A stretch of DNA of 64,000 nt, from contig CM067559.1 in NCBI GenBank assembly GCA_034509755.1, forward strand, positions 43,811,032 to 43,875,031, read 5' to 3'. The translations under genes were made by a program, and so were the position numbers. Below, one piece after another: positions 34,410-45,500 of the stretch. The number at the start of each line of letters is the position of its first letter. Within the stretch, counting starts at the first letter, position 1. The notes beneath the pieces were generated by a model. The model was not told the origin of the DNA. It did no database searches and was given only the letters and a program-made list of their open reading frames with translations. Origin of the DNA: Anisodus tanguticus (lineage: Eukaryota > Streptophyta > Magnoliopsida > Solanales > Solanaceae).

Positions 34410-36295
34410 GGACTGATGGTTTTATGGTAATGTTCAAGAGAAGGTGGACGCGAAGAAAGTGGCGTATGTGAAATTGGTAGATAGCAAGGATGAGGTGGAG
34501 AAATGGATGAATAGGAAACTGTATAAGACGGCGAGGAAGGAGGTAAAGATAGCATTCACAATGGCGAAAACGACGGCTTTTGAACACCTATATATGGAAT
34601 TAGAGGAAAAAAGAGGGGATAAGAAGTTGTACAGACTAGCCAAGACGAGAGAGAGGAGGGCCCGTGACTTGGATCGCGTGAGGTGCATCAAGGATGAGGA
34701 CGACAAAGTACTGGTGGACGATGCGCATATTAGGCGGAGGTGGCAGCCTTACTTCCATAAACTCTTGAACGAAAAGGAGATAGAGACATTGTGCTGGGAG
34801 ACCTGGAGCAATCTGATAGGTACTGGGATTTTGGGTATTGTAGAAGCATTAAGGTTGAGGAGGTTAAGGGTGTTGTTCGCATGATTGTGCATGGGACGAG
34901 CGACCGGGCCCGATAAGATCCCAGTCGAATTTTGGAAGAGCGCAGGCAGGGCAGGTTTGGAGTGGTTGACTGAGTTATTTAACGTCATTTTTAAGACGGC
35001 GATAATACCCGAAGAATGGAGGTAGAATACAATGATTCATTTGTACAAGAACAAAGGTGATATCAGAGTTGCAACAACTATAGGGGTATCAAGCTGCTAA
35101 GCCACACTATGAAAGTTTGGGAAAGAGTCGTGGAGATGAGGGTGAGAAAAGGCATGTCTATTTCTGAGAACTAATTTGAATTCATGCCGGGGCATTCGAC
35201 TACAGAAGCCATCAATCTTATTAGGAGGTTGGTGGAGCAGTATATGTAGAGGAAGAATGACTTATATATGATTTTCATCGACCTCGAGAAGGCATATGAC
35301 AAAGTCCTTAGGGATGTTCTATGGAGATGTTTGGAGGCTAGAGGTGTACATGTGGCGTACACTAGGGCGATCAAGGATATGTATGATGGAGCTAAGACTA
35401 GGGTACGAACAACGGGTGGAGACCGAAGCACTTTCTAGTGACGACGGGGTTGCACCAGGGATCAGCTCTTAGCCCATTCATATTTGCCTTAGTAATGGAT
35501 GAACTGACGCAAAAATCCAAGGGGAGGTGCCATGGTGTATGTTATTCGCATACGACATAGTCCTAATTGATAAGACTTACAGCAGAGTGAACACTAAGCT
35601 GGAGGTTTGGAGACAGACTCTGGAGTCTAAAGGGTTCAGGCTGAGCAGGACCAAGACAAAACACTTGGAGTGCAAGTTCGCGACGAGAGCGACCTTGAGA
35701 CAGGCGTGGAGGTGAGGCTTGGTACTCAGGTCATTCCGAAGAAAAGAAGCTTCAAGTACCTCAGGTCTATTATTCAAAGGAACTGAGAGATTGATGACGA
35801 TGTCACACATCGTATTGGGGCAATGTGGATGAAATGGAGGCTCGCATCTGGAGTCTTGTGCGATAAAAGGTGCCACAAAAACTTAAAGGTAAGTTATACA
35901 TGGTGGTGGTTAGACCGACTATGTTGTATGGGGCGGAGTGTTGGCCAGTCAAGACATCGCACATCCAAAAAATGAGAGTAGCGGAGATGAGGATACTAAG
36001 ATGGATGTGTGGGCATACACGGAGGATATGATTAAAAATGATGATATATGGGACAGAGTGGGAGTGGCTTCGGTGGAGGATAAGATGCGGGAAGCGAGGT
36101 TGACATGGTTTGGGCATGTGCAGAGGAGAAACACAAATGGCCAAGTGCGGAGGTGTGAGAGTTTGGCTATGGACGGGTTTAAGAGGGGGTAGAGGTAGGC
36201 CGAAGAAATATTGGGCAGAGGTGATTAGATGGGATATGGCGCATGTGCAACTTACTGAGGATATGACCTTAGATAGGGAGTTTTGGAGGGCATAA
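34410..36295 (+). pseudogene. LINE reverse transcriptase, broken
   Basis: Order of motifs across several frames: a coiled basic region (34444-34884), GPDKIPVEFWK near 34910, NYRGIKLLSHTMKVWERVV near 35075, GHSTTEAINLIRRLVEQY near 35195, IFIDLEKAYDKV near 35270, and the active site MPWCMLFAYDIVLID near 35530, where one residue of the usual ADD triad is changed (AYD). The tail has MRWFGHVQRR-like text near 36100 and GRGRPKKYWAEVIRWDMA near 36200, typical of plant RTE elements. Many stops; inactive. Confidence 0.85.
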
Positions 36296-37114
36296 TTAGG
36301 GTAGAAGGGTAGTAGGTAGTCGAGCGTAGTCCTACTTACGTTTACAAACTAGTTGTTGTAGTGATATTACTGTAGGCTCGATTAGCATATCATACGAATA
36401 GATGCAATAGTGCTTTATAGTCCCTTGTAGTGTGACTTCTGCTGCTATGTGTTCTTTAGTGTACTTTGTTTATCTTATTTACTTGCGTTAGTTACTGCTT
36501 CCTTTTCAGGATGCGCTATCATGACGTATTCGCTTTTGATACCAGCATTTTCATACCGCTTTAAATTTCTTGACCGAATCTGACTGTTTCTCTTGCTTTG
36601 TTTGTGCTTATGCCTTGTCGTGTCTTGAGCTGATGGTCTCTCGGAAACAACCGCTCTACCTACCAAGGTAGAGGTAAGGTATGCGTACACTCTACCTCCC
36701 GGACCCCATGTTGTGGGATTTCACTGGGTATGTTGTTGTTGTAACCTTGATAACTAGAATAATAAATAAATTCCTCCTAAATAATTTTAGTATAGAAGAA
36801 TATGTAACTCAAGAAAGCATTACGAATATGTCCATCCAATTTTTTATGGCTAAAACTACATAAAATTTTATTTTAAAAAGCTTGATAAAAATTAATATTG
36901 TAAACAACTTATGGTTCGTCTTGTTATGGTAAGTCTATTGTTTGTTTAAACAAGTTTTGCCTTTGCTTAAGATATAGCAACTTTGGTTTACAAGGAGATC
37001 AAAAGGAAAATTTGGATACATTATTGTAATAAACTTTAGAATGTGAAAAACTATAACAAGATAGAAAATAATATTGGAAATCAGGTCTTGGTAAAAAGAC
37101 CACACTATAAAAAT

Positions 37115-37149
37115 TGACAGCCGTGGGATTTAAAACCATGCCCTTTCGT

Positions 37150-37183
<34 letters not shown>

Positions 37184-37194
37184 ACCAAACTGTT
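37115..37194 (-). tRNA. tRNA-Leu(UAG)-like gene, probably a pseudogene
   Basis: The minus strand folds as tRNA-Leu: TTTGGTCGAGTGGTCTAAGGC for the D arm (the box A region), anticodon loop with TAG in AGATTTAGGCTCT, a long variable arm, and a T-run terminator directly downstream (37109-37114 on the plus strand is A-rich). The T arm is damaged: ATGGTTTTAAATCCCAC has two stem mismatches and the box B core GGTTC is now GGTTT. The first acceptor pair is also mismatched. Confidence 0.6.
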
Positions 37195-37601
37195 TTATGT
37201 TAACAAAAGTTCTTAAAATAAGAAGACTTATTGTCCAAGGTTCAATATTAGACCAATTTCAGAGGTATCAACAAATAATTCGAAATATTTAACTTTTTTA
37301 GAACTAGGTCGGAGTCAAATAGCAATGATTCAAGTGGTAGTATCATGAATTTTAGCTATTGTTCTTGAGAAATGACACGGTCTTACCTATTCACCAAAAG
37401 AAAATTTTCCAATAATCTTATCTACCAAATTTTTAACTTCTAGTTTCGGCGAAATAGCTTGGTGAAATGAAAAACTACTTCAGGAATTCACATAGAACTA
37501 ATAAGTGATGCTTGGTTACAACTTCAAATCCGTTATCATATGTTTGCTTTATTGTTTGTTGTTTTGCCGTTGAAACGGTTTTCTTTGATTGGATCATTAA
37601 C

Positions 37602-37835
37602 TAAAGCAAACTTACATATCTTTGGTCCGGGAGATAATTGCATTTCGATTGAGTTATTCGTTGGCATGTGGCGCAATTGTTGGCTAAAGCAAACTTATAT
37701 ACATGTTGGTCTGGTATGCGGCGCAATTGTTGACTAAAGTAAACTTATATACCTGTTGTTCCGGGAGATATTTGTATTTTGATTGAGTTATTCATAAAGC
37801 CAACTCCAAACTTGTTTTGTATGTGGCGCAATGGT
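37602..37835. repeat. Local imperfect tandem repeat
   Basis: Words such as GGTCCGGGAGATAATTGCATTTCGATTGAGTTATTC and GTGGCGCAATTGTTGGCTAAAG recur at about 37602, 37684 and 37735. No coding function seen; surrounding DNA is AT-rich. Confidence 0.6.
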
Positions 37836-38280
37836 TGTTGTACTCATAAAAAGATGAGAAGTTATCATCTTCGTTACCAGGCCCTTAACAAGGATATTTT
37901 ATATATCACTATTATTTATAACAAAGGAAAAAATAAGGAAAATTATAGAAAATGAACCAAAGTTTTTCTGAATGTAAGTCACAAAATGGGAATTGGTGTC
38001 GAGGGTTGTGTCTTAATCAAATGGATCTTTACGAAGGTCATATTCACTTGCCATCACCATCCAGTGCACAGACATGTAGGGCACATTACCTAGAGAAAAA
38101 TCATAATATGAAACAAAATCCATTAGCATATTGTAGGATAACGCAAAGTAGTCGAAATACATGATAAGAGATGCATGAGCTGATTTGTGACTGAATATTT
38201 ATAACAAAAAGATCTATCACGACATTGTGATGGATTTGTGACATCTATCTACCAGTCGTGTCTTCTTTAGTGAATGAACA

Positions 38281-38918
38281 GGAACTCGTTTCATAGGTAG
38301 CAAGGATAGGAAGAAGAGGTTCAATGAAGGCAATTGTTGAGGTTTTTATTCCAACTAGCGAGAAAATGCCTCGTTTTGTTCATGTATTATGACGAAATTC
38401 ATTAAAGTGGACAAATATGATAGTCTTATTCTTCGGTCAGACAATTATGCGATGCTCGAATATGTGATGGGTTGTTGTGGATTCTCCCAACACAATTCTT
38501 TTTTCTTGTAGTGTATAAGCGAGATTATACACTACAAGCCGTGAAAACAGCCTCTTGCATAAATGCAAGGTAAGGCTGCGTACAATAGATCCTTGTGGTC
38601 CGGCCCTTCCCCGGACCTCGCTCATAGCGGGAGCTTAGTACACATGGCTGTCTTTTTTTTTATAAGCGGGATTATATGAAGAGTGAAGATGGACTCGTTT
38701 CATAGGTAGCAACGATAGGAAGAAGTGGTTCAATAAAGGTTGTTGTTGAGGTTTTTATTCCAACTAGTGAAGGGAGGCCTTGTGTTGGTTATGACAGAAC
38801 TCATTAATGTGGATGAATATGACATTTTTATTCTTCGGTCACACAATTTTGCGATGCTCGAATATGTGACGGATTGTGATGGATTCCTGCAACACAATTT
38901 TTTTTCTTGTAGTGTAAG
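38281..38918 (+). repeat. Two direct copies of a CACTA-end repeat
   Basis: A 230-base unit occurs at 38281-38513 and 38690-38918, both containing CTCGTTTCATAGGTAGCAA, GAGGTTTTTATTCCAACTAG and CTTCGGTCA and both ending in TTTTTTCTTGTAGTGTA. A third, inverted copy is at 40138-40312. The end CACTACAAGAAAAAA is typical of CACTA (En/Spm) transposon termini, so these may be non-autonomous derivatives. Confidence 0.6.
38530..38660 (+). mobile_element. tRNA-derived SINE, 5' truncated
   Basis: It has GAAAACAGCCTCTTGCATAAATG, GGTAAGGCTGCGTACAATAG, GGTCCGGCCCTTCCCCGGA and GCGGGAGCTTAGTACAC and ends in a T-run. A 16-bp target duplication TATAAGCGRGATTATA flanks it (38514-38529 and 38661-38676, one mismatch). 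Confidence 0.8.
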
Positions 38919-39036
38919 TTGGATGATATAGGCTTACTCCGATACCATTGATGTTCAATTATAGCCTTATAGAAATGGATGGATCTACTACTACCTCGTC
39001 CTTTTAGTATAGCAAAGCATATGATGGTATAGTAAT

Positions 39037-39140
39037 GAAGTGTGGCAGAATGGTAAACTTTTCTCCACCCTTGACATGAGGCCTCAGGTTCGAGCCTTCG
39101 AAATGGCATCATCTTTGTAGGGAGCGCTATAACATTTAAT
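39037..39140 (+). repeat. tRNA-like SINE fragment
   Basis: TGTGGCAGAATGGTAAACTT resembles a Pol III box A and CAGGTTCGAGCC a box B, 35-40 bases apart, but no cloverleaf can be drawn. Probably a SINE head. Confidence 0.45.
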
Positions 39141-39163
39141 TGCATGGTTTTCCCTTCAAATGG

Positions 39164-39316
39164 GCTGGTCTTTAATTTTTACCCCTCAAATGGAACTTAT
39201 GCCTATTGGGGCGTAAGTTCTTTAAGGAATCCGACACAACTTGTGCCGGATAGTTTAAAGAACTTATGCCTCAATAAGCATAAGTTCCATTTGAGGGGCA
39301 AAAATTAAAGACCAGC
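39164..39316. mobile_element. Foldback MITE, near-perfect hairpin
   Basis: Arms of about 75 bases (GCTGGTCTTTAATTTTT at 39164, AAAAATTAAAGACCAGC ending at 39316) pair almost throughout with a tiny loop at about 39240. A weaker pairing continues outward. Such transcripts could fold into a long duplex. Confidence 0.8.
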
Positions 39317-39698
39317 ACAAAATAGGGGGAAAAGTGCCAATGAACCCTCCATAGTGGGCAAAAGTGAATGAGCCCTCGGATACTGGATGATTAAACCAAA
39401 AAAAGAAAACCTCAATGATAATTACCAGGGGATATGGGACTGTTATTACCTAAAGGGTATTTACTGTCACAATTTTGTACTCTGAAGTCTGAAGTAAGAT
39501 AACTCATGTCAATTATCAGATTCACTCCGTCTAACCCAAAGATATTCAAAGGGGTTCAAGAGAATGACTAACTCAGAAACAATTTGCCTCCTTAGGCATA
39601 GTGATTTAGAGACATTAGCTAAGGCTCCCGAAATTGGAACTCCACTATACAAGTTAGGAAGTAGGGAGTAACTCTAGTAGAGGCCGTGTAAAATAGTG

Positions 39699-39800
39699 CA
39701 ACAACAACAATAACATACCCAGTGAAATCTCACAACGTGGGGACTGAGAGAGTAGAGTCGCAGAGTAGAGAGGTTGTTTCTGAAAGACCCTTGGCTCAAG
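39699..39800 (-). repeat. RTE-LINE/SINE-type tail fragment
   Basis: Minus strand GGGTCTTTCAGAAACAACCTCTC, then CCACGTTGTGAGATTTCACTGGG and a TTGTTGTTG end. The middle (CTCTGCGACTCTACTCTC) is diverged. Confidence 0.65.
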
Positions 39801-39901
39801 AAAAAGCATAGGCACAAGCAAAGTAAGAGAAACGGTCATACCCAGACAAGAAATTTAAAGCAATATGAAAATGATGGTAACAAAAACGAATAAGCCATGA
39901 T

Positions 39902-40075
39902 AAAAAAAAAAAGGAAGCCCGGTACACTAAACTCCCGCTATGCGCGGGGTACGGGGAAGGACCGGACCACAAGGGTCTATTGTACACAACCTCACATTTC
40001 TGCAAGAAGCTATTTACACGGCTTGAACTCATAACCTCCTGGTCACGTGACATCAACTTTAACAATTATTCCAAG
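39902..40075 (-). mobile_element. tRNA-derived SINE, near full length
   Basis: Minus strand: CTTGGAATAATTGTTAAAGTTG (box A region), GGTTATGAGTTCAAGCCGTG (box B), GCAGAAATGTGAGGTTG, CCTTGTGGTCCGGTCCTTCC, GCGGGAGTTTAGTGTACCGG and a T-run. Same family as 38530 and 48442. Confidence 0.75.
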
Positions 40076-40455
40076 CCCTTCAAAAATAGTAATACTCTTT
40101 ACATCACAAACTTATTCTGCATATCATCCACCTTACTCTTCTACAAGAAAAAAACAATGTTTGTATGGGAAGACTCCGTCACAATCCGTCACATATTCGA
40201 TTTGTGACCGAAGAATAAATCCGTCATATTCGTCTACATTTATGAAACACGTCATAATACATGACAAAAGCAAGGCCTTCCTCACTAGTTGGAATAAAAA
40301 CCTCAACAACCGTGATTAAACCCCTTCTGTTACATCACAAACTTGTATTAAAATGGACTAAAGATACTTATTGCAATCAATTGACTCTTTGTAAACAACA
40401 AAAGGTAAAGAAATTTAAACATGAAATCTTGAAACAAATTCTGAATCAGAAGCAC

Positions 40456-40635
40456 CTGAAAGAGTAGAGTCTCAAATCTTGCAATATCAATATCTAGAGG
40501 CAATTTCATGGTTCCCAAAGAAACCCCATCTTCATAATCTTGATCTTTAGGTGAAATGGTGCCACCCCCACCAGCTGCTTTCACCACAACAGACAAATTC
40601 TGGTGACATGAAAACTCACGGAGATGAAAGAACAT
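40456..40635 (-). pseudogene. Gene fragment: one exon of a conserved plant protein
   Basis: One 60-codon open exon, ATG at 40635 to a GT donor after 40456, containing SVVVKAAGGGGTISPKDQDY and GVSLGTMKLPLDIDIARFE. This reads like real plant protein text, possibly plastid-targeted (impression only), but I cannot name it and found no following exons nearby. A transposon-like block is inserted right at its start codon (40638-40977). Most likely a captured or orphaned gene fragment. Confidence 0.45.
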
Positions 40636-40637
40636 AG

Positions 40638-40977
40638 TGTTAGGATTTGAGTACCAAATCCGACCTAATCAGAAAACAGTAAATAAGCGAAAACAAATAA
40701 CACACAGATTTATAGTGGTTCACTCTCAATGCGAGAGCTACGTCCACTTTGGCGCTGCAGATTTTACTATAATCAAATAGGGAGTTTGAGTTTACAATTC
40801 TCTCTTGCTCATATTACAAAGAAAAACGGCGCCCCAGAATATATAGCGAAAACTAGGGCGAACATAATACAAGCACGAAATTCCCAAAATACCCTCCACT
40901 AAATAACCTTACATTATAAAAAAATTCAGGGGGCTCCGCCCAGGTCGATCAGCGTTCCACGCTCTGCGTAAGGTCTT
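40638..40977. mobile_element. LTR-like insertion at the start of the gene fragment
   Basis: It begins TGTTAGGATTTGAG and includes AGTGGTTCACTCTCAATGCG and GAGCTACGTCCACTTTGGCG, resembling short LTRs of Solanaceae non-autonomous elements (recalled). CATAG flanks both sides (40633-40637 and 40978-40982), a 5-bp target duplication. The right end is CTT, not CA, so the class is uncertain. Confidence 0.45.
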
Positions 40978-41399
40978 CATAGTATCGGCGATGAATTAGG
41001 CTCCACAACTCAACACCCAGTACTACTATTGTTGTTCTTGTTGGTGATGAACAGAGTTGACAGAGGAATAGACCTTGAAGGACAAAGTTGCACTTGGGAA
41101 TTATGTGTTAGGTGAAATAGTTGTCTGGTTGTTAAGGAAGACATGGCTACTTCCCTTCCCTTTTCTAATTTGTGTTTTAGTTTTGTTCTTGCAGTTACAA
41201 GTGGTTATTTTGTGAACATGTTGATGAGATAGGATAAGGACATTTTGCAAATCAGTGGTGGACAGTCTACAACAAAACAACAGAAAATTTACTACTAAGC
41301 TCCATTTCAAGCAACTGAGATCAACTATTAATCCAAAAATGATACATAAAAAGATTAATTACTCTAGCACTAGATAATGTATATATTTTCTACGGACAT

Positions 41400-41640
41400 A
41401 TAAATTTCTGACAGTGGTCCAGTCATTTATCGAACCCCAACACATAGTGGGAATTAGTGCACGGGCTATGTTTTTCATAGATCTCTGACGGGATAGTTTA
41501 TGGTAATATCGAGTCATTAATCTAACATGCGCCTAACGGGAGCTTAGCGTATGGTATGAATTATTTTTCTTTTATTCTCTTACAGGACAATATATGACAA
41601 TGTTGTGTCGATAATCTATATCTAAAAAAATCTCTGGCTT
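41400..41640. repeat. Degenerate SINE-like pieces
   Basis: Fragments GGGAATTAGTGCACGGGC, CTAACGGGAGCTTAGCG and GACGTGCGTATAGCGGAAGCTTG recall the SINE 3' part (GCGGGAGCTTAGTGCACCGG), scattered and mutated. No gene seen. Confidence 0.35.
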
Positions 41641-41684
41641 TATTATCTGGAAAAATCTCTGGCTTTCTCAGACGTGCGTATAGC

Positions 41685-41787
41685 GGAAGCTTGTGCACCG
41701 AAGTGACCTTTATAAATCGGAAGCTTGTGCACCGAAGTGACCTTTATAAATCTGGAAGCTTGTGCACCGAAGTGACCTTTATAAATC
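41685..41787 (+). repeat. Three tandem 34-35 bp units
   Basis: GGAAGCTTGTGCACCGAAGT followed by GACCTTTATAAATC(T) occurs at 41685, 41719 and 41754. Units are nearly identical, so the expansion is recent. The unit derives from the SINE-like 3' part next to it. Confidence 0.85.
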
Positions 41788-42504
41788 TCTAACAGGACAG
41801 TCTACAACAATGCTGGTTAAGTTGACCTACAATAACATGTAACTCTTGCTAAAAAGATATGTTTGCCTTAAAAAATCAAGTAATAACCTGCTATAATCAG
41901 TTAAATTAAACTGATAATGTAAATGTTCTTCACGCGGTGTTTATATAAAAATCCTTCTATATTTCCTTATTCTGTAGCAAACAATTCACGTCATAATCAT
42001 CATAATTGTAGCACATCCATTCCCACTTGAGAAAGCTAAGTCAATATCCCAATAATAAGCTTTCCAGTGTGATATACCGTAGATAAATACAAATTAGTAC
42101 CATAGTTATACATTTTCTGAAAAATGATTTACCAGAAATATTGTTGCAAAGAAAATTTAGCTAATAGTATAATCAAACACAGCTCACTCTGAGAATCCAC
42201 ATATAGAGACATGGAAATTGGGATCATTTAAAAGGATGAAGAAGAAAAAAATTATGGATTAAACAGGTTTATTCAGCATTTGGAACTTTGCCCGTCAGAT
42301 GAAAAAGAAAATACTATTAAGCTACTTTCAATTTTTCTCTTTGCTGCTGTACAAGTTACACAACTATCTAACTCAAATTCATACAACCACCAAGCTGCAG
42401 CAACAAACCAATTCTCAAAGACCCTTCTGGAAACCCAATGCAACAACGCTTTCACGTCGAGAGCAGATTGCGCTGAAGCTTGTCTTCATTTTGTTGTAAA
42501 ATTA

Positions 42505-45500
42505 TTATGAAGAACAAGCTTCAAGCTTGGGAAGAAGACTTCGCCATGCATCCGCAATGCCATTTGATAGCCGTGCCTGTCCCTTAGCGAATTCATGGAA
42601 AGCAAGTCCCATATCCGATGTCTTCTGTTCTTGAAATCGGACAATCTCTTCATTCATAAGCCTCACTATCGTATCAAATTTTCTTGATGCTTCTTCCCCT
42701 TCAGCCTTAAGCTGTAGTGCACAAAAAGACAATGTCAGTCACCGCTGAGGCAGTTCCACAACTAGCCAACTGAAAAAGAGCAAGTTAAACCACACTGACC
42801 ATTTCATACTCGCGCTCAGCCTCAGCCAACTTCTCTGATCGTGTGAGCCTGTATTTATTTCTGCAATAAAAAGGCACGAGCCAAATCTTATTTCAGAACA
42901 GAGACTCTGAGATGCTCCATGTAATGACTAAAGAAGAATATTAATAGGATTGCATATTTCCCCGTCGTAGATAAAGACAAACACATGTTTCGACTCTTTA
43001 CTTTGCAAATTTATAGGATAGGAAAGACGAAAAAGAAGTCACTGTTTATAATGGTAATAATCTATGAGATGCATATTCCATATGCAAGAACGACGTCAGA
43101 TACACACACTTGATTAGAGTACTTGGCACCATTTAATCTCGAACCTAATAGTTACAGTTCGACACCTGAAACTAGAAGGCCTTTGGTTAATGTCCCATCT
43201 ATATCTAGGGTTGTATACAAAACATATACTGTTTATCATCATAATAGTGTGTAACAGTACTATACACCATTGGCAGACTAAAAAGTACCTATATGGCTAT
43301 TGCTCACAAAAGAAAGAGGAGAGGGGGTGAGGTCGGTAGGAAGGGTAGAAATAAGTGAGACCGATGTAAACTTATGCATATCAAGGAGCCAAACTGATGG
43401 CTAATAAACCTAGTCATAAGATTGAGCTCGATGTAGGTGAAATCAGCAATTAGGCGTTATTTATATACAACATGCAGGACACTGATGAATTGATAAAATG
43501 AACTAAATTCTCATACTGGAAATTTTGAAAGATCGAGCAGCCGATTAAAAAAATTGTAACTTCTCCAGTAGAACAAGACCTAACGAGTATTCACATCAAC
43601 ATCAAACCATGTCTCATACCAAGCATGCCTGGATGATAAGAGTAGCAGATTAGCCATACTAGTGGTAAAACAGAATGAAGCCTTGTTTATCAGATTTAAG
43701 ATATCATAGTGCATTGTTAACCCTCCCACACCCCCAGAATGCAGGGTCATAGACCAGGTCATTTTATAAATGTGACATTGTTGAAGGAAAAGCTTGCAAT
43801 AATTCAACAGAACTATCACCAAATGCAGATTAAGATCAGATTCAGGAAACCACCAAAAGAAGCAAAACAGGAGGAAGAGAAGTATAGGTGTTGAGCCATA
43901 CAAATCTATTTCCTTAAACTTAATTGTCTCGGCCAGTTCACACTGCTTCTTGAATGCAGTTGCTCTCTCCGCTATCGTAGTCTGTTCAAAGTTAGCATGG
44001 ATATGAGTATAGGACAGCAACAGAACATTAGGTTACTCTTAGCAAAGAAAAAGGTGAAAGCACAAATACAGATGCAACAGTTGTTTATCTTGAGGACTCA
44101 GTATTTGTCAGATGTACACTCAAGTCCTGAAGCAAAGCTCGAGGGAGGCTCCGCACTTGGCCTTGATTAAATTGAACCTTATTGCCTTAAAAGGCATGCT
44201 CGAGTCCTGAAGCGAAGCTCAAACAAGGCTTGAAAAATGGTATATTATTGTTACCCATATGTTACATACGGATATACTAATGAACAAGAACAGAAACTTA
44301 GAAATTTTGGATGAAAAATATTTGATCTTAGACCTTAAGTAGAAACTTAAAACTGCACCATTGCCTATTAATTAGAAAATCATGATGGTATCTGAACGTG
44401 ATTGATATGGATTTACTTCAAATAATGCATGTGATAACAATTATTGCTATTTCTCTACCCATATAATTATCAGTTGCCTTTATAGTTATTTTTTCTTGCG
44501 TTTGTATATAACTTCATCATGTGCTATATTTAACTTCATCATGTGCCTTTCTTCACTAAAACAACCACATTTTTGCCTTTTCGCCTTTGATGACACTGCG
44601 TGGAAGCGAAACATTTGACAGTAAATTTTTACCATGTTAAAGTACGATTACCAATCAAGTTTCAACTTTTTGTGTGTGTGTGTGTGGGGGGGGGGGGGGG
44701 GCAACTGCAGCAAGAAGAGAAACTCCATCCATTTGTTGAGAAAATACAGCTTTGCTCAAAAGCAAAGTTGACCACTCACCTTAATAGATTGCACAGCTCG
44801 AACATAATCCTTCAAAGGTTCTTCAAAGCTCATTAAAAGGTGGTGGGCCTGAGTGAGAGCATTGTCTGTTATCATTACCTACTTTTGAGTAAGAAAAAGA
44901 AAATTGGGTATTCTTCGTTGAAAGTACCTCTTTCTGCAGCTTAATTGATATTATTTCAGACTTTGCCCCAAGTTCTGAAAATGCCTTTCCGACAGCATCG
45001 TCCTCACAAGTACCAAGAAGCTTGACTGCCTTTCCAAATTCTGAGAGAGACTCGCCCAACTCTGAGTTAACAAGAAAAGTCATAAGTCAGATTCTTGGAA
45101 TGACAAGTTTGTCATAATCATGAGGAGAAAGGAAATTAAAGCACACAATATGTTAGAGAAACAAAAACATGATGAGATGACAAAAGTCATAAGACAGAGT
45201 CCAAAGAATCTCGATAGTAGTTCCATGAACAATCCTTTGCGGGATTGGATTTTTTTATGCCATCTTCGGATTGAAAACTGCAAGCAAAGAAAAGAGATCA
45301 AGAAATGCCAAATACAGAGAGGGCGCTTGACCAACTAGACAACCCCCCCCCCCCCCCCCCGACAGAGTTGCAGACGGATCTTAGCTTCACACAGTAACAC
45401 TTCAACTTTAATCTTCTCCAATCCAATATTGGATTTACAAAGGTAAACTTCCCATTAAGAGAAAGTTGATGATGAACCGAAGGTCATGAGTTCGAGCCCC

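Larger units (their letters stand above)
32226..36742 (+). mobile_element. RTE-type LINE, full length but dead
   Basis: A 13-bp target duplication AACCTTGATAACT lies at 32213-32225 and 36743-36755, so the whole 4.5-kb element is present. It has a CT-rich 5' leader, an apurinic/apyrimidinic-type endonuclease, a reverse transcriptase and a (TTG)n tail, the layout of plant RTE-clade LINEs. Stops and shifts break both enzymes. The final 110 bases are the same as the short tail fragments scattered through this window (138, 17796, 29907, 39699, 50370, 52322, 60228). Confidence 0.92.

Noticed and set aside
40047..40467. Open frames of 68-90 codons at 40.0-40.5 kb
   Set aside because: They overlap a SINE and the inverted CACTA-ended repeat and have no protein-like composition.
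44600..44836. A 78-codon open frame near 44.7 kb
   Set aside because: It crosses a (TG)n-G16 tract and lies on the strand opposite to SNX1 within its intron and exon 7.
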